A stretch of 62,936 bases of DNA from Solemya velesiana gill symbiont (lineage in GTDB: Bacteria > Pseudomonadota > Gammaproteobacteria > Chromatiales > Chromatiaceae). Each line of letters starts with the position of its first letter. Positions within the stretch are counted from its first letter, which is position 1. Both the position numbers and the translations under genes were made by a program. The notes under the pieces were generated by a model. The model saw nothing but the letters and a program-made list of their open reading frames with translations, was not told where the DNA came from and did no database searches. Where the stretch lies: positions 1 to 62,936 of the forward strand of contig NZ_MPRJ01000013.1 of NCBI RefSeq assembly GCF_002020805.1, in the 5' to 3' direction. Below, piece by piece: positions 1 through 10,239 of the stretch.

Positions 1-510
1 GCACTTTATGATCAGGTCTATTGTGCCCGTGGCGACATGGAGAACCGGATCAAAGAACAACAGTTGGGACTGTTTGCCGAGCGCACCAGCGCACACCACT
101 GGTGGGCCAACCAGTTCCGCCTGCTGCTATCGAGCCTGGCCTATGTCTTGATGGAAGCGATCCGGCGTCTGGCTTTACACGATACGGAACTGGCCAATGC
201 CCAGGTGAGCACACTACGGCTTAGGTTGCCCAAGATCGGTGCAGTGATATTACGCAATACTCGGCGCATCCGCTTCCTGCTCTCCAGCTCCTTTCCCTAC
301 CAGGCCTTGTTCCGCAAGGTCGCCGAACGCCTGGTTCCGGGAAGTTGCTTACGAGTGTTGCCCCGGCACGTCGATAAACAACGGGGGAAAGGGGGAGGTA
401 TGCCTGGATATCAGAAAATACCCTCTTCTGGTCACCGATTGCTAGAGGGGAAGCAAAGTAGGCATCCGAACACGGCGTGTAGTCATTGGGAGGCGACTGT
501 GGAGCGGTAA
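1..510 (+). mobile_element. IS1380-family transposase, C-terminal part (cut by window edge)
   Basis: The frame is open from base 1 and begins inside the gene. The visible residues YCARGDMENRIKEQQLGLF, then HHWWANQFRLLLSSLAYVL and LPKIGAVILRNTRRIRF, are the C-terminal end of an IS1380-type DDE transposase: the catalytic Glu region followed by the helical tail. The conserved part ends near base 350 (AERLVPG). The remaining 50 or so codons up to the stop at 510 look like read-through rather than transposase. The N-terminal two thirds lie outside the window, so I cannot say whether the element is intact. No terminal inverted repeat could be assigned with certainty. Confidence 0.8.
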
Positions 511-578
511 GGAGCTTGCGATGTTATCGCGTAGCGGTCGGTGACCAGGACGTCCGGGGCACTAACAGGTTGTCGAAG

Positions 579-641
579 GCCGAGTCGATTTTGGGGACTT
601 AGATGTCCCAAAATCTTTCACGAGGTCGAAGACTCGCTTGT
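579..641. repeat. 63-bp hairpin repeat, copy A
   Basis: This 63-bp stretch recurs at 27203-27265 with a single mismatch (position 601 A against 27225 G). It contains a 9-bp perfect stem, GATTTTGGG / CCCAAAATC, flanked by a shorter outer stem CGAGTC / GACTCG. Copy A sits 7 bp past the stop codon of the leftward NYN gene and just beyond the transposase fragment. It could act as a transcription terminator for that gene or be a REP/MITE-like mobile palindrome. Copy B interrupts a transporter gene, which favours mobility. Confidence 0.8.
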
Positions 642-647
642 AAAAAT

Positions 648-1481
648 TCATGAACTGCGATTGGGCGAGTAGACAAGCCTGACATTGGTGGCGATGAGGC
701 CTTCGTTCACCTCGCTCTCTTCCAGGTAGAACTCGATAACGGTGTCCCGGTTCATCAGGTCTTCCGGTGTTACGCTTTCCGCCAGTTCATTTGCATGACA
801 GAAAACGCTTTCGTAGGGCGATTCGGAATCCCTGGGATCCGTAACCCAGAGGTTTGGGGAGACCTCTTTAATAAATCGCAGGAAGCCGTACCCCTTGTCG
901 GCAAACCACTTGGTGCATACGCCCCTGACGCATGAACCCGGCTCTCCCCACTCGTTTCTTAGCTCATAGGAGAAGGGCAGGAGATCAGGGATGAGATATC
1001 CCCGGTAGAAGGCATCCACCTGGCGCTGCAGTTGCTTCGAGACATTTTTGAATCCGAGCAGTTCCACGCGGCACCCCCGGTTCTGCAGGGCGGTTACCAC
1101 TTGCAGAAAGTCTCCGTCTCCTGTAACCAGCAGGATGAGATCCAGGTTTTCTGCCTGCAGCATGGCATCCACTGCAAGATCAAGATCCGCATTGGCCTTG
1201 GTGGTGACATTTCCCTCATCGTCAGTGAAGCGCCGGACAGTCTTGACCGTGATCTTCCAGCCATAGTCACGCACCATCTGCTGGTAGATGTGGGATTTCT
1301 TAGCGTACTCGGAATCTTCCCGGGCGCGCTCCTGGTCGAAGGCGAGGTAGGTATTGAGACGCAGCAGGGTGCCTCCGTCCCGTGCGGCAAAACGCCGCAA
1401 AATGTCATAACGTAACTGGTAACCGCCGTTGAACTTGATATTTTCGGCGTCGACGAATACGCCAACTTTCAATTCACTCAA
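648..1481 (-). CDS. NYN-domain (LabA/DUF88-like) protein with C-terminal cold-shock-like domain
   Basis: 277 residues starting at a TTG codon preceded by AGAGGA. Residues 5-165 form a NYN/PIN-like nuclease fold: VGVFVDAENI at the N-terminus (first acidic metal ligand), NADLDLAVDAML, and LVTGDGDF with the second acidic pair. Members of this family (LabA, MARF1-type NYN) are metal-dependent RNases or RNA-binding proteins. Residues about 185-235 (GVCTKWFADKGYGFLRF, then VFCHANEL) resemble a cold-shock/S1-like RNA-binding fold, with the aromatic GYGF element typical of CSDs. The combination suggests an RNA-acting cytoplasmic enzyme; substrate unknown. It stands alone on the minus strand, followed by the 63-bp hairpin repeat. 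Confidence 0.8.
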   Translation of the reverse strand: MSELKVGVFVDAENIKFNGGYQLRYDILRRFAARDGGTLLRLNTYLAFDQERAREDSEYAKKSHIYQQMVRDYGWKITVKTVRRFTDDEGNVTTKANADLDLAVDAMLQAENLDLILLVTGDGDFLQVVTALQNRGCRVELLGFKNVSKQLQRQVDAFYRGYLIPDLLPFSYELRNEWGEPGSCVRGVCTKWFADKGYGFLRFIKEVSPNLWVTDPRDSESPYESVFCHANELAESVTPEDLMNRDTVIEFYLEESEVNEGLIATNVRLVYSPNRSS

Positions 1482-1884
1482 TTTGACTAATCCTCTTCTT
1501 GGTAGGGATTGCTTGGCAATGTGTGGGCTGTGACAGCTTCAAATTAATAAATGCGCGCGCTGTCGGTTGTAAATTTAATTGGTGGGATGACAACTGTTGG
1601 TGTGTGTTTGTTTTCGCACCATACGCTCAATGGTACATGATTTTCATGGGGCTGATCTATCTTGATGCTTAAGGGCTGAGTGTATGAGAGAGGGGTTTTC
1701 GGTGCCGTTATCTGCGAGTGGACACTCAATTGACAGGTGTAACAATCTGCCCTTTACCTTGTCGCTTCATGTTCCTGTGATCAGGCGTATTGAGCATTGT
1801 CTCGCTGAGGGTGCAGCCGGGGATTAGTTTGACTTTTGTATGATCGAGGTTAGCCCTTGAGCATGAAAGAAAGCAGTACAAAAA
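1482..1884. other. Intergenic gap without a supported gene
   Basis: About 400 bp between the NYN gene start and the acs terminator. The only frame of note (61 codons on the minus strand, 1544-1729) lacks a ribosome binding site and any recognisable motif. I see no convincing RNA gene. The segment probably carries the promoter of the NYN gene. Confidence 0.5.
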
Positions 1885-1910
1885 AAGCGGACCCGGAAGG
1901 GTCCGCTTTT
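1885..1910. terminator. Bidirectional intrinsic terminator after acs
   Basis: A 10-bp perfect stem (AAGCGGACCC / GGGTCCGCTT) with a GGAA loop. It is flanked by an A-run on the left and a T-run on the right, so it can terminate in both directions. It lies about 40 bp past the acs stop codon. Confidence 0.9.
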
Positions 1911-1952
1911 CTTATTGGGGCACCGGAATAGATCCGTTGCTTTGGGAGCGCC

Positions 1953-3899
<1,947 letters not shown>

Positions 3900-4175
3900 T
3901 TCATTGTCTCCTTGTTGCGTGGTTGGTGCGGCTTGGCCGCTACCTATGCTTTACAAATGTTGTTTCCAGTTAACGCCGGGTTGTACCCGGGTGGGATCTG
4001 TTTTCATTATTGTCGGTTTGAACAGTGCGTTTTACATGTCAATCAGAACATCATGTCGGATTGACGTTGGGCACCCACCAGATCCTCTTTGCCAGTGGAT
4101 GGATGAGCACGTAATTTCTCATTGTGCCCCATGAAAATGTCCTGTCAATGACTATCAGCATCATGTCAAAAGCCC

Positions 4176-6058
4176 CTAATAAGCATCGACATCATAATCG
4201 CCCTGCAACTGCTGCTGGAACCGTTTGATGGCGCGCATAGCCATACGTAATGTGCTGCGGCTTTGGCGCGAGAGCGTTGTGGGGTCGATCAGTTTGTCCA
4301 GTTTCTTCGACTGCCGGTGCTGCTCGATCTGGTGAGTCAACAGCAGGTCCAACAGCTCCTCGTAGGCCTCCTGGATGGCATCCTTGAAGTCCTTGGAGAG
4401 TTTTTCCGCCCTGAGCAGTGCTTCCAGTCGGTCGGAAGTGTTCTGCATGGTGATGCCGGTATCCAGTGCGTAGATCCGGGTGGCATCAGTGATGATGCGA
4501 AGGCCGTTTCGCTTTATGTCGATCCACTGGCCGTCGCTGGTGGTCACCAGTTGATTGAACAGGCCGATGGCAGGTTTGCCCTCCGCATCATCCTCTGCCA
4601 TGAGTTTGAATAACTGGTGGCCTTTTCCTACTTCGCTCAGCAGGTGACGGCGCAGTTCGGATGTCAACGTGTTATCCCCATAGAGGGTGTCGAAATCCAA
4701 AACCACGTTGGACCAGCGGGCAGACTTGGCGGTGGGTAGATCCGTGATCTTTGTGATTTCTGCTTTCCACTCCTTGAGGCTCCTGCTGAACTGGGGATTG
4801 CAGGCCATGATCTCCCCGGGGCAGAGTGAGTAACCGACCCGCGCCAGGTTTCTGTTCATGCGCTTGGTGAATCGATTGAACCACTCCCGCACATTTTCTC
4901 TTTCTGACTTGGGAACATCCTGGATGATCAGGGCGTTGTCCTGGTCGGGGTTCAGCAGCATCTCCTTGCGACCCCCTGAACCCATGATGAATATTGCAAA
5001 GCTGGCTGGAGGCGCACCGTGGTTTTTACGCTTCATCCAGCGCAGTGTCAGTTCTATTGCCCTGCGCTGGATAATCAGGTGGGTCTCGCTCAGCAGGCGC
5101 ACGGCATCGCTTGGCAGGTGGTTGCTTCTCTGTGCGTCGACAGCAGCCTCGATGATCCTTGCAGACAGGCTGATCAGCTCCTTCATACTGTCGGCTTCCC
5201 TGATACGGTTGGCCAGTATGCTGGGGCGGGAAATCAGCACCCGAAGGATATCGCTTTCGGAGACCATGCCGGTTGGTGCGCTGTCATCCACAACCAGCAG
5301 ATACTTGGAATGTTGCCGCTTCAGCAGTTCCTGTGCTTCCCAGAGTGGTGTGCCGGAGTCGACGATATGGGGTGTTTCACAGGCGACATCGAGGACGCTG
5401 TCCGTGGGCTTTGCGCCATTGGAAATGGCAGCTTCGGCAAGGCCTGAAAAAGTGAGCAGGCCCTGCAGTTTTCCCGTGTGGTTGGTAACGGCGAGGCTAC
5501 CGATCTTTCGCTCCTGCATCAGTGTCAGCGCTTCTGCAATGGTGGTGTTTCCTTCGCAAGAGGAGACCGGTGATTTCATGATCCGGGTGACGGGTTGGGC
5601 CAACACGCCGGTGGAGATACTTCTGTCGGGGCTGCGCTCACGCAGCTTGGCTGCGATGACACGGTTCAGGGCGTTGAACAGGTCCGGGCGCTCCTTTTCC
5701 AAGCGTTGAAGTACGGCTTCAGGTACAGAAAGGACCTTGGACTGGCTGGTTACTTCAGCCTTGGTCGTGTGATCGTTTCCATCCAGGTAGTTGGCAAGGC
5801 CGATGAAGTCACCTGGCTGCACAGCGTCCTGTCTGCCGCTCGGTCGGTGCAGCATGATGCTGCCTTCGAGCATGATATAGACAGCCTTTTGATAGGGTCT
5901 CCCGGCTGAAACAGGGCGCTGCCAGGTGCGAATAGCTGGTATTCGGACGCAGAAACAAGCATCGAGAGTGTTTCAATTAAAACATCCCTGAATGAGCGGG
6001 TCCCGGACAGGCCCTGCTCAATGCTTAATTTTTCTGCGGTCTGTATCATTGCACTCAT
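4176..6058 (-). pseudogene. cNMP-binding / CBS / DUF294 nucleotidyltransferase-like protein, frameshifted
   Basis: The N-terminus (from ATG at 6058) reads MSAMIQTAEKL up to FQPGD in one frame. The rest, from PYQKAVYIMLEGSIML to the stop at 4176, is in another frame. Adding one C to the C-run at 5895-5897 (GGG on the plus strand) joins them into a protein of about 627 residues. Order: cyclic-nucleotide-binding domain, two CBS domains (about 160-280), DUF294 nucleotidyltransferase (IFIMGSGGRKEMLLNPDQDN), DUF294 C-terminal domain (LARVGYSLCPGEIM). It is a paralogue of the intact gene at 10938-12794. A shortened product could start at 5873, but it would lack half of the cNMP domain. A sequencing error in a homopolymer is the alternative. 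Confidence 0.85.
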
Positions 6059-6079
6059 CTGGTATCTAAAGGAGCTTCA

Positions 6080-6244
6080 GTGTTCGATTGGATCTTTCTC
6101 CTGGTTACAGGAGCCATCGCCTACCATGCCCTGACTCATCGCAATGAAGATGGGGAGAACGATATAGGTCATATGCTGTTCGGCGCCATTGCATTGCTCT
6201 TTTTCTTTCGGGTTCTGCTCGTCGATATCCTCAGTCTGTTTTAG
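6080..6244 (+). CDS. Small membrane protein, 54 residues
   Basis: A GTG start follows AAAGGAG at ideal spacing and is divergent from the DUF294 gene. The product has a hydrophobic N-terminal segment (FDWIFLLVTGAIAYHAL), a short polar loop (THRNEDGENDIGH) and a second hydrophobic segment (MLFGAIALLFFFRVLLVDIL), so two membrane helices are likely. The last 14 bp overlap the 3' end of the TPR gene on the opposite strand. I do not recognise a family. The good RBS and clean two-helix pattern support it being real; there is no evidence about function. Confidence 0.55.
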   Translation: MFDWIFLLVTGAIAYHALTHRNEDGENDIGHMLFGAIALLFFFRVLLVDILSLF

Positions 6245-6931
6245 TGTTAACAGCCCCTAAAAGCGTGTACGCCCGTTGCTTCCGGTCTGCCTCGGGTATG
6301 TGCAGTAGACGTTCATGTTCGGGTAGCGCCAATTGCTGTTTCAGGTATTCGGCACGATCGGCAATGGTTGCCGGTTTCCGGGGCTGATTCCTGAGAAAGC
6401 GAGTCAGAAAACCTGGTCCTTCGCCGGTTTCGGGTGCGATTTCAAGGGCATGCAGGTAATCGTCCAATGCCGCTTCATGTTTGCCCATGCGATCTTTCAG
6501 GATGCCCCTGTTGGCAAAGGCCACGCCAATCAGCACAGGGTTTGATGAATCCAGCGGTTTGTCCTGTTCAAGTGCTATGGCTCTGTCCAGGGCTGTGAGT
6601 GCATTGCGATAATGCGATAATGCGCTAATGCATCCTCTCTGCCGGGTACCGGTTTCCGGTTTGCATGTATGGCTTCGGTTCCCAGTTGCATCAGGGACTG
6701 GGCCTTGCCCAGGAGCGCACCACTATGATTTGGGGATGTGCTCATGGCAGCTTCAAAACTGCTCAGGGCGTCTTGTAGTTGACCATCCTCCAGGTAACGG
6801 GCGCCAGCAGAGAGTGCCCTGGTTTCTGTTGTGGTGCTGCTCCAGTTCAGTTCATACAGGCTCCATGCAATCCAGCAGACAGTCATCAGAGCTGCCAGTT
6901 GCACAAATTTTCTATAGCGGCGTTCAGTCAT
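6231..6931 (-). pseudogene. TPR-repeat membrane-anchored protein, broken by an 8-bp duplication
   Basis: The N-terminal half (from 6931) has a single membrane segment (FVQLAALMTVCWIAWSLYEL) and TPR-like helices (ARYLEDGQLQDALSSFEAAM). It then runs out of frame after DALAHYR. Removing one copy of the 8-bp tandem duplication at 6606-6621 restores DALAHYRNALTALDRAIAL and joins the second half (VAFANRGILKDRMGKHEAAL, another TPR), which ends at 6231. The restored protein would be about 230 residues. TPR proteins of this form usually act as scaffolds at the inner membrane; the partner is unknown. A +8 frameshift by duplication looks like a real mutation rather than a base-calling slip. Confidence 0.8.
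6606..6621. repeat. 8-bp tandem duplication (GCGATAAT x2)
   Basis: Two perfect adjacent copies of GCGATAAT inside the TPR gene; one copy too many for the reading frame. A near-copy, GCGCTAAT, follows immediately, which may have encouraged slippage. Confidence 0.9.
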
Positions 6932-7000
6932 CCCTTAATGCCCTAATAGTTGTCGGTGCAAAACTATCTTCATCTTCAGCACTTGCCTGTCGTCTGCGGT

Positions 7001-7030
7001 TAAAAAAATGGGGGGAGGGAGGCCTCCCCC
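7001..7030 (-). terminator. Intrinsic terminator of the sodium:solute symporter gene
   Basis: Read on the minus strand, GGGGGAGG pairs with CCTCCCCC and is followed by A and a run of seven T. It lies about 60 bp past the symporter stop codon. Confidence 0.85.
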
Positions 7031-7091
7031 AAAGCCACAGACAAACTGAAATCTACGTTAAGTGATTTCCGCATCATGTCACTGGTCCGGG

Positions 7092-9035
7092 TCAACTGGG
7101 CCGGTCGATATCCATCTGGATGTCGTCTATATCTTCATGCAGTGCATGAATCTCCTCTTCAGGCACAGTTGAAAGTTCCATCTTGTAGGCCAGGAACCAC
7201 ATCATGAATATACCCAGCACCCACCAGAGCAGTTGCCATGCCCAGATGGAGGGAATGCCGAACAGCCAGGTGGCCGCGTCCGCAGGGTCTCCGAATATCC
7301 AGTTCCCGATGACCGCTCCTGGGCCTATACCGAAGAAGAACCAGGTGATGGTGATGATCCAGGCAATGGGCACGAGTCCTTTTTTCGACGCTGAGAGCCC
7401 GGCGTGCTGGCGCAGGAAGTTGTGGAACGTCATGCGGTGCCTGTGCTCATCTGCGTTCTGTGTGACTGCAGAGACCAGAATGGCCAGGCCCAGGTTGAGA
7501 AATATTCCCCAGCCAGCCGAGTGGATAGTCATGGGCCAACGACCCCATGGCATGTACTGGGCGCCAATATTCTCGGTGAGGGTTACCGCGATGAGCCCGG
7601 CGATCAGTGCGGGCCACATCTGGAAACCGTAGGCCACGGCCAGTCCGCCCAGGAGTACAAGAGCGTCATTCGACGCCGTGGCGAAGACCAGGGCCGTCAG
7701 GACAATTGCGACCACGCCAAGGCGCCCGAAGAACTTCTGCTGGATATGGGAGGCATTGGGAATGATGAAGCGCTTTATCAGGTCACGTGTCAGCATGCCG
7801 CCGGCGGTGGACATGTAGGCTGCGCCGGTGGACTGCATGGCGGCCAGTGCACAGACCGCGAGAATGCCCACCAGCCAGGGCGCGAGGTCGGACATCAGGT
7901 AGACGAGTTGCGGAACCAGCATGTCCGGATTGCTTGGGCTGTGGAGCAGGTCGTCAGCGCCGATCTTCTGCAGGACTTCCACCATCACCGGGTTGACCAG
8001 CTCCGGATGGGCCGCCATGAAGGCGCTGTCGGCACCCAGGAAATGCGCCCCTATGCCCTGCAGTGCGGCAAAGACCATCAGGATAAAGCCGATGCCTGCC
8101 GATGAGGCCCAAACCTGCTGAGGTGCGAAGGGCTCAGGGCTCTTGTTGCCAAAGGCCCACATCGAGAAGGCAGGGGCGGACTGAATGCCCATGAGAGCAA
8201 ACATGTACGTGAGAATCATGATCCCTGTCCAGGCGCCACCTACAGGCGCCGAGTCGGTGCCGAGCCCTGCGCCATACTGGATCATGCCCGGAATGGCGAC
8301 ATAGGCGCTGTAGCCGTCAGGTGTTGTTTCTCCGAAAGCAGCCTTGCCTGTTTCGAGGTCGATGGCGGTGAGCGCGGCCAGTCCCTGGGTGAACTGGCCG
8401 AAACCTTCTATCGCGTTAATGGCAATGATGCCGATGATCATGATTCCGCCAGAGAGAAGAATGGCCTGGGCAGAGTCAACATAGGCCACGGCCCGCAATC
8501 CTCCAGAGGCGACGTAGATGATGACCACGACGGAGAGTAGCCACATGCCGGCCTCGACCTCCAGCAGCCCATCCGTCAGCACATTGAACAGGAATCCCGA
8601 CGCACGCAGCTGGATGCCCAGGTAGGGTATGGAGAAGACTAGTGCCACCAGTACCACCAAAAGACGGACGGTATCGGATTTGAAATAGTAGGCCATCATC
8701 TCGCCAGGGGTGATAAACCCGAAACGCTTCCCCAGCATCCACTGGCGCTTGAGAAACATGACCCCGGTAAAAGGTATGGCGATGGCATAGAAAGAGGCGT
8801 AGGCGTACTGGAATCCGTCCCGGTAGATCAGCTCCGGGTGTCCCATGAAGGTCCAGCCTGAGAACGATGTGGCCGTGGCGGCCAGGATGAAGACCCAGAG
8901 AGAGATCTGGCGTCCGGCCACGAAATAGTCGCTGGCGGTCCTGGCAGTCAGGGCACCCTTGATGCCCCAGAAGCAGTAGGCCCAGTAGAGTGCTACGAAG
9001 ACAAACAACCAGATAATCTTGGCGTCGACTTCCAT
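7092..9035 (-). CDS. Sodium:solute symporter family (SSS) transporter
   Basis: 647 residues with about 13-14 hydrophobic segments and typical SSS elements: SDYFVAGRQISLWVFILAA near 35-55, TSFSGWTFMGHPELIY near 57-72, and YVDSAQAILLSGG near 185. It would import a small organic anion or similar solute with sodium across the inner membrane; the substrate cannot be read from sequence. The charged C-terminal tail (PEEEIHALHEDIDDIQMDI) is cytoplasmic. A ribosome site GAGGA precedes the ATG. A sigma-54-type promoter at 9112-9127 and GTTAC half-sites further upstream suggest control by the NtrC-type regulator encoded at 15.2 kb. It has no DUF4212 partner, unlike ActP here. Confidence 0.92.
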   Translation of the reverse strand: MEVDAKIIWLFVFVALYWAYCFWGIKGALTARTASDYFVAGRQISLWVFILAATATSFSGWTFMGHPELIYRDGFQYAYASFYAIAIPFTGVMFLKRQWMLGKRFGFITPGEMMAYYFKSDTVRLLVVLVALVFSIPYLGIQLRASGFLFNVLTDGLLEVEAGMWLLSVVVIIYVASGGLRAVAYVDSAQAILLSGGIMIIGIIAINAIEGFGQFTQGLAALTAIDLETGKAAFGETTPDGYSAYVAIPGMIQYGAGLGTDSAPVGGAWTGIMILTYMFALMGIQSAPAFSMWAFGNKSPEPFAPQQVWASSAGIGFILMVFAALQGIGAHFLGADSAFMAAHPELVNPVMVEVLQKIGADDLLHSPSNPDMLVPQLVYLMSDLAPWLVGILAVCALAAMQSTGAAYMSTAGGMLTRDLIKRFIIPNASHIQQKFFGRLGVVAIVLTALVFATASNDALVLLGGLAVAYGFQMWPALIAGLIAVTLTENIGAQYMPWGRWPMTIHSAGWGIFLNLGLAILVSAVTQNADEHRHRMTFHNFLRQHAGLSASKKGLVPIAWIITITWFFFGIGPGAVIGNWIFGDPADAATWLFGIPSIWAWQLLWWVLGIFMMWFLAYKMELSTVPEEEIHALHEDIDDIQMDIDRPS

Positions 9036-9111
9036 TTATCGCATCCTCATGTTCGTGACTGTTTTTCAGATTTTCACTGGTGGAAAAACTAAAACCGTAA
9101 TCCGGTTGTGA

Positions 9112-9127
9112 TGCGAAAAGTATGCCG
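9112..9127 (-). promoter_or_regulatory. Candidate sigma-54 promoter of the SSS symporter
   Basis: On the minus strand the sequence is CGGCATACTTTTCGCA, matching TGGCAC-N5-TTGCW with the invariant GG-N10-GC spacing. It sits about 80 bp before the symporter ATG. The -12 element is TCGC instead of TTGC. Confidence 0.55.
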
Positions 9128-9178
9128 ATTCGGCACTCTTCAGCGTTCAATGGATTAGCTGCCAATAGAGTGCTATGT

Positions 9179-9227
9179 GTTACTTTTTTACTGTTACCTG
9201 ATGCCGGGAAGTGTGTATAAAGGTAAC
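9179..9227. promoter_or_regulatory. GTTAC/GGTAAC half-sites upstream of the symporter promoter
   Basis: GTTAC at 9179-9183, GTTACC at 9193-9198 and GGTAAC at 9222-9227 lie 52-115 bp upstream of the candidate sigma-54 promoter. That is the usual distance for enhancer sites. The same half-sites form perfect palindromes at 15151-15180 and 19728-19743. Confidence 0.4.
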
Positions 9228-9282
9228 GCTTCTCTTGATGGTGGGTGGTGGTTGCGTATTGCGGGTAAATCACGTGAAATAA

Positions 9283-9354
9283 CGGCTTTTGCGGCTTTTG
9301 CGGCTTTTGCGGCTTTTGCGGCTTTTGCGGCTTTTGCGGCTTTTGCGGCTTTTG
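9283..9354. repeat. 9-bp tandem repeat, 8 perfect copies
   Basis: Eight uninterrupted copies of CGGCTTTTG followed by a partial ninth (CGGCT). The array ends about 20 bp before the start codon of the membrane-protein gene at 9377. Read as protein it gives Ala-Phe-Ala or Arg-Leu-Leu repeats, but no good gene covers it. Its perfection implies recent expansion and probable length variation between strains. Confidence 0.97.
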
Positions 9355-9376
9355 CGGCTGGCCGGGGATGGTGTTG

Positions 9377-10060
9377 ATGAAATTTGTAAAACTGCTTCAC
9401 GAGGGACTGGTTGCCCTGTTCATTTTGATCAACGGTATGATGCTGCACCTTTTCCTGCTCCACTTTCCCTATGGGCTGGAGCCGTTTTTCATCAGCCTGG
9501 TCAACTGGAACAAGCTCAGTCCCCAGATCGGCTACGTGGTGACGATTACCCTGATGGTGATGGTTGTGGTGGTGGCATTGGTCTGGCGGCTGGGTACGGA
9601 ATGGAAAAACCGCATCCTCTACATGCGCATGAATTACCCTCATCCGGCGTTCAATGCATTTCTGACCAACCGCAGGCAGCCGTTTGAAACCAGTGCCCTG
9701 GTGCAGGCGTTTCCCAAGGTCAAGGATTCAGGGTTCAACCCCCAGGTGCAGATCGAGACCTGGAACGCTTTGCATAAACAGCATGCCGACATGCCGGTGG
9801 TCATGAATACACGCATTCACTGGCACATATTGCGGGATCTCTACCTGTTGGCCCTGGTTTTTCTGGGGGTGTTCCTGGTTGGCTGGGTGGTGAACTTTAG
9901 AGTGCCTTTCCAGATCGTCAGTGCCTACCTGTTCCTCTTCGGGGCGCAGTTTCTCTTCCTGCTGCTGATGGCGCGCAAGGTGGGATACCGGTTGGTGGAC
10001 AATGTCCTTGGCGTGGCGCTCGGTATGGACGATAGCAAGCAGAAGGACAAGAAGCGCTAG
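9377..10060 (+). CDS. Integral membrane protein of unknown function
   Basis: 227 residues from the ATG at 9377 (an ATG at 9368 is also in frame but has no room for a ribosome site). Four membrane segments occur as two pairs: residues about 7-30 (LVALFILINGMMLHLFLLHF), 50-72 (VVTITLMVMVVVVALVW), 152-172 (LYLLALVFLGVFLVGWVV) and 180-202. A hydrophilic middle portion of roughly 80 residues follows the second helix. The C-terminal tail is Lys-rich (DSKQKDKKR). I do not recognise the family. The 9-bp tandem array lies directly in its 5' region and could affect expression. Confidence 0.75.
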   Translation: MKFVKLLHEGLVALFILINGMMLHLFLLHFPYGLEPFFISLVNWNKLSPQIGYVVTITLMVMVVVVALVWRLGTEWKNRILYMRMNYPHPAFNAFLTNRRQPFETSALVQAFPKVKDSGFNPQVQIETWNALHKQHADMPVVMNTRIHWHILRDLYLLALVFLGVFLVGWVVNFRVPFQIVSAYLFLFGAQFLFLLLMARKVGYRLVDNVLGVALGMDDSKQKDKKR

Positions 10061-10114
10061 TTCAGTCGCTTCAGGTCATTGTGTTTGGTGATCAGGCTGA
10101 GAACTGATGGTTAT

Positions 10115-10188
10115 TGTAGGAGCGAACTTGTTCGCGAACAGCATTTGGATATTATCGAGCGCTCATCACGAACAAGTTCGCTCCTACA
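10115..10188. repeat. Inverted pair of REP sequences (REPIN-like)
   Basis: TGTAGGAGCGAACTTGTTCG at 10115-10134 is repeated as its perfect reverse complement at 10169-10188, with a 34-bp spacer. The sequence matches the widely spread TGTAGGAGCGAAC REP type of pseudomonads and relatives. REPINs of this design are moved by RAYT transposases; no RAYT gene is in the window. The element lies between convergent genes and may also help terminate transcription. Confidence 0.85.
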
Positions 10189-10239
10189 GGGTTACATCAA
10201 TGTACAGCACTACAAAATGATGATGAGATACGCTTCTTT

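Noticed and set aside
1544-1729. 61-codon minus-strand ORF
   Set aside because: No ribosome site, no motif, and isolated in an intergenic region.
3900-4175. Sigma-54 promoter for acs
   Set aside because: No GG-N10-GC match on the minus strand and no GGTAAC half-sites in the gap.
9283-9354. CRISPR array
   Set aside because: Units are 9 bp and contiguous without spacers; no cas genes.
9177-9377. ORF with Ala-Phe-Ala repeats covering the 9-bp array
   Set aside because: Repeat translation only; no ribosome site. Treated as DNA repeat.
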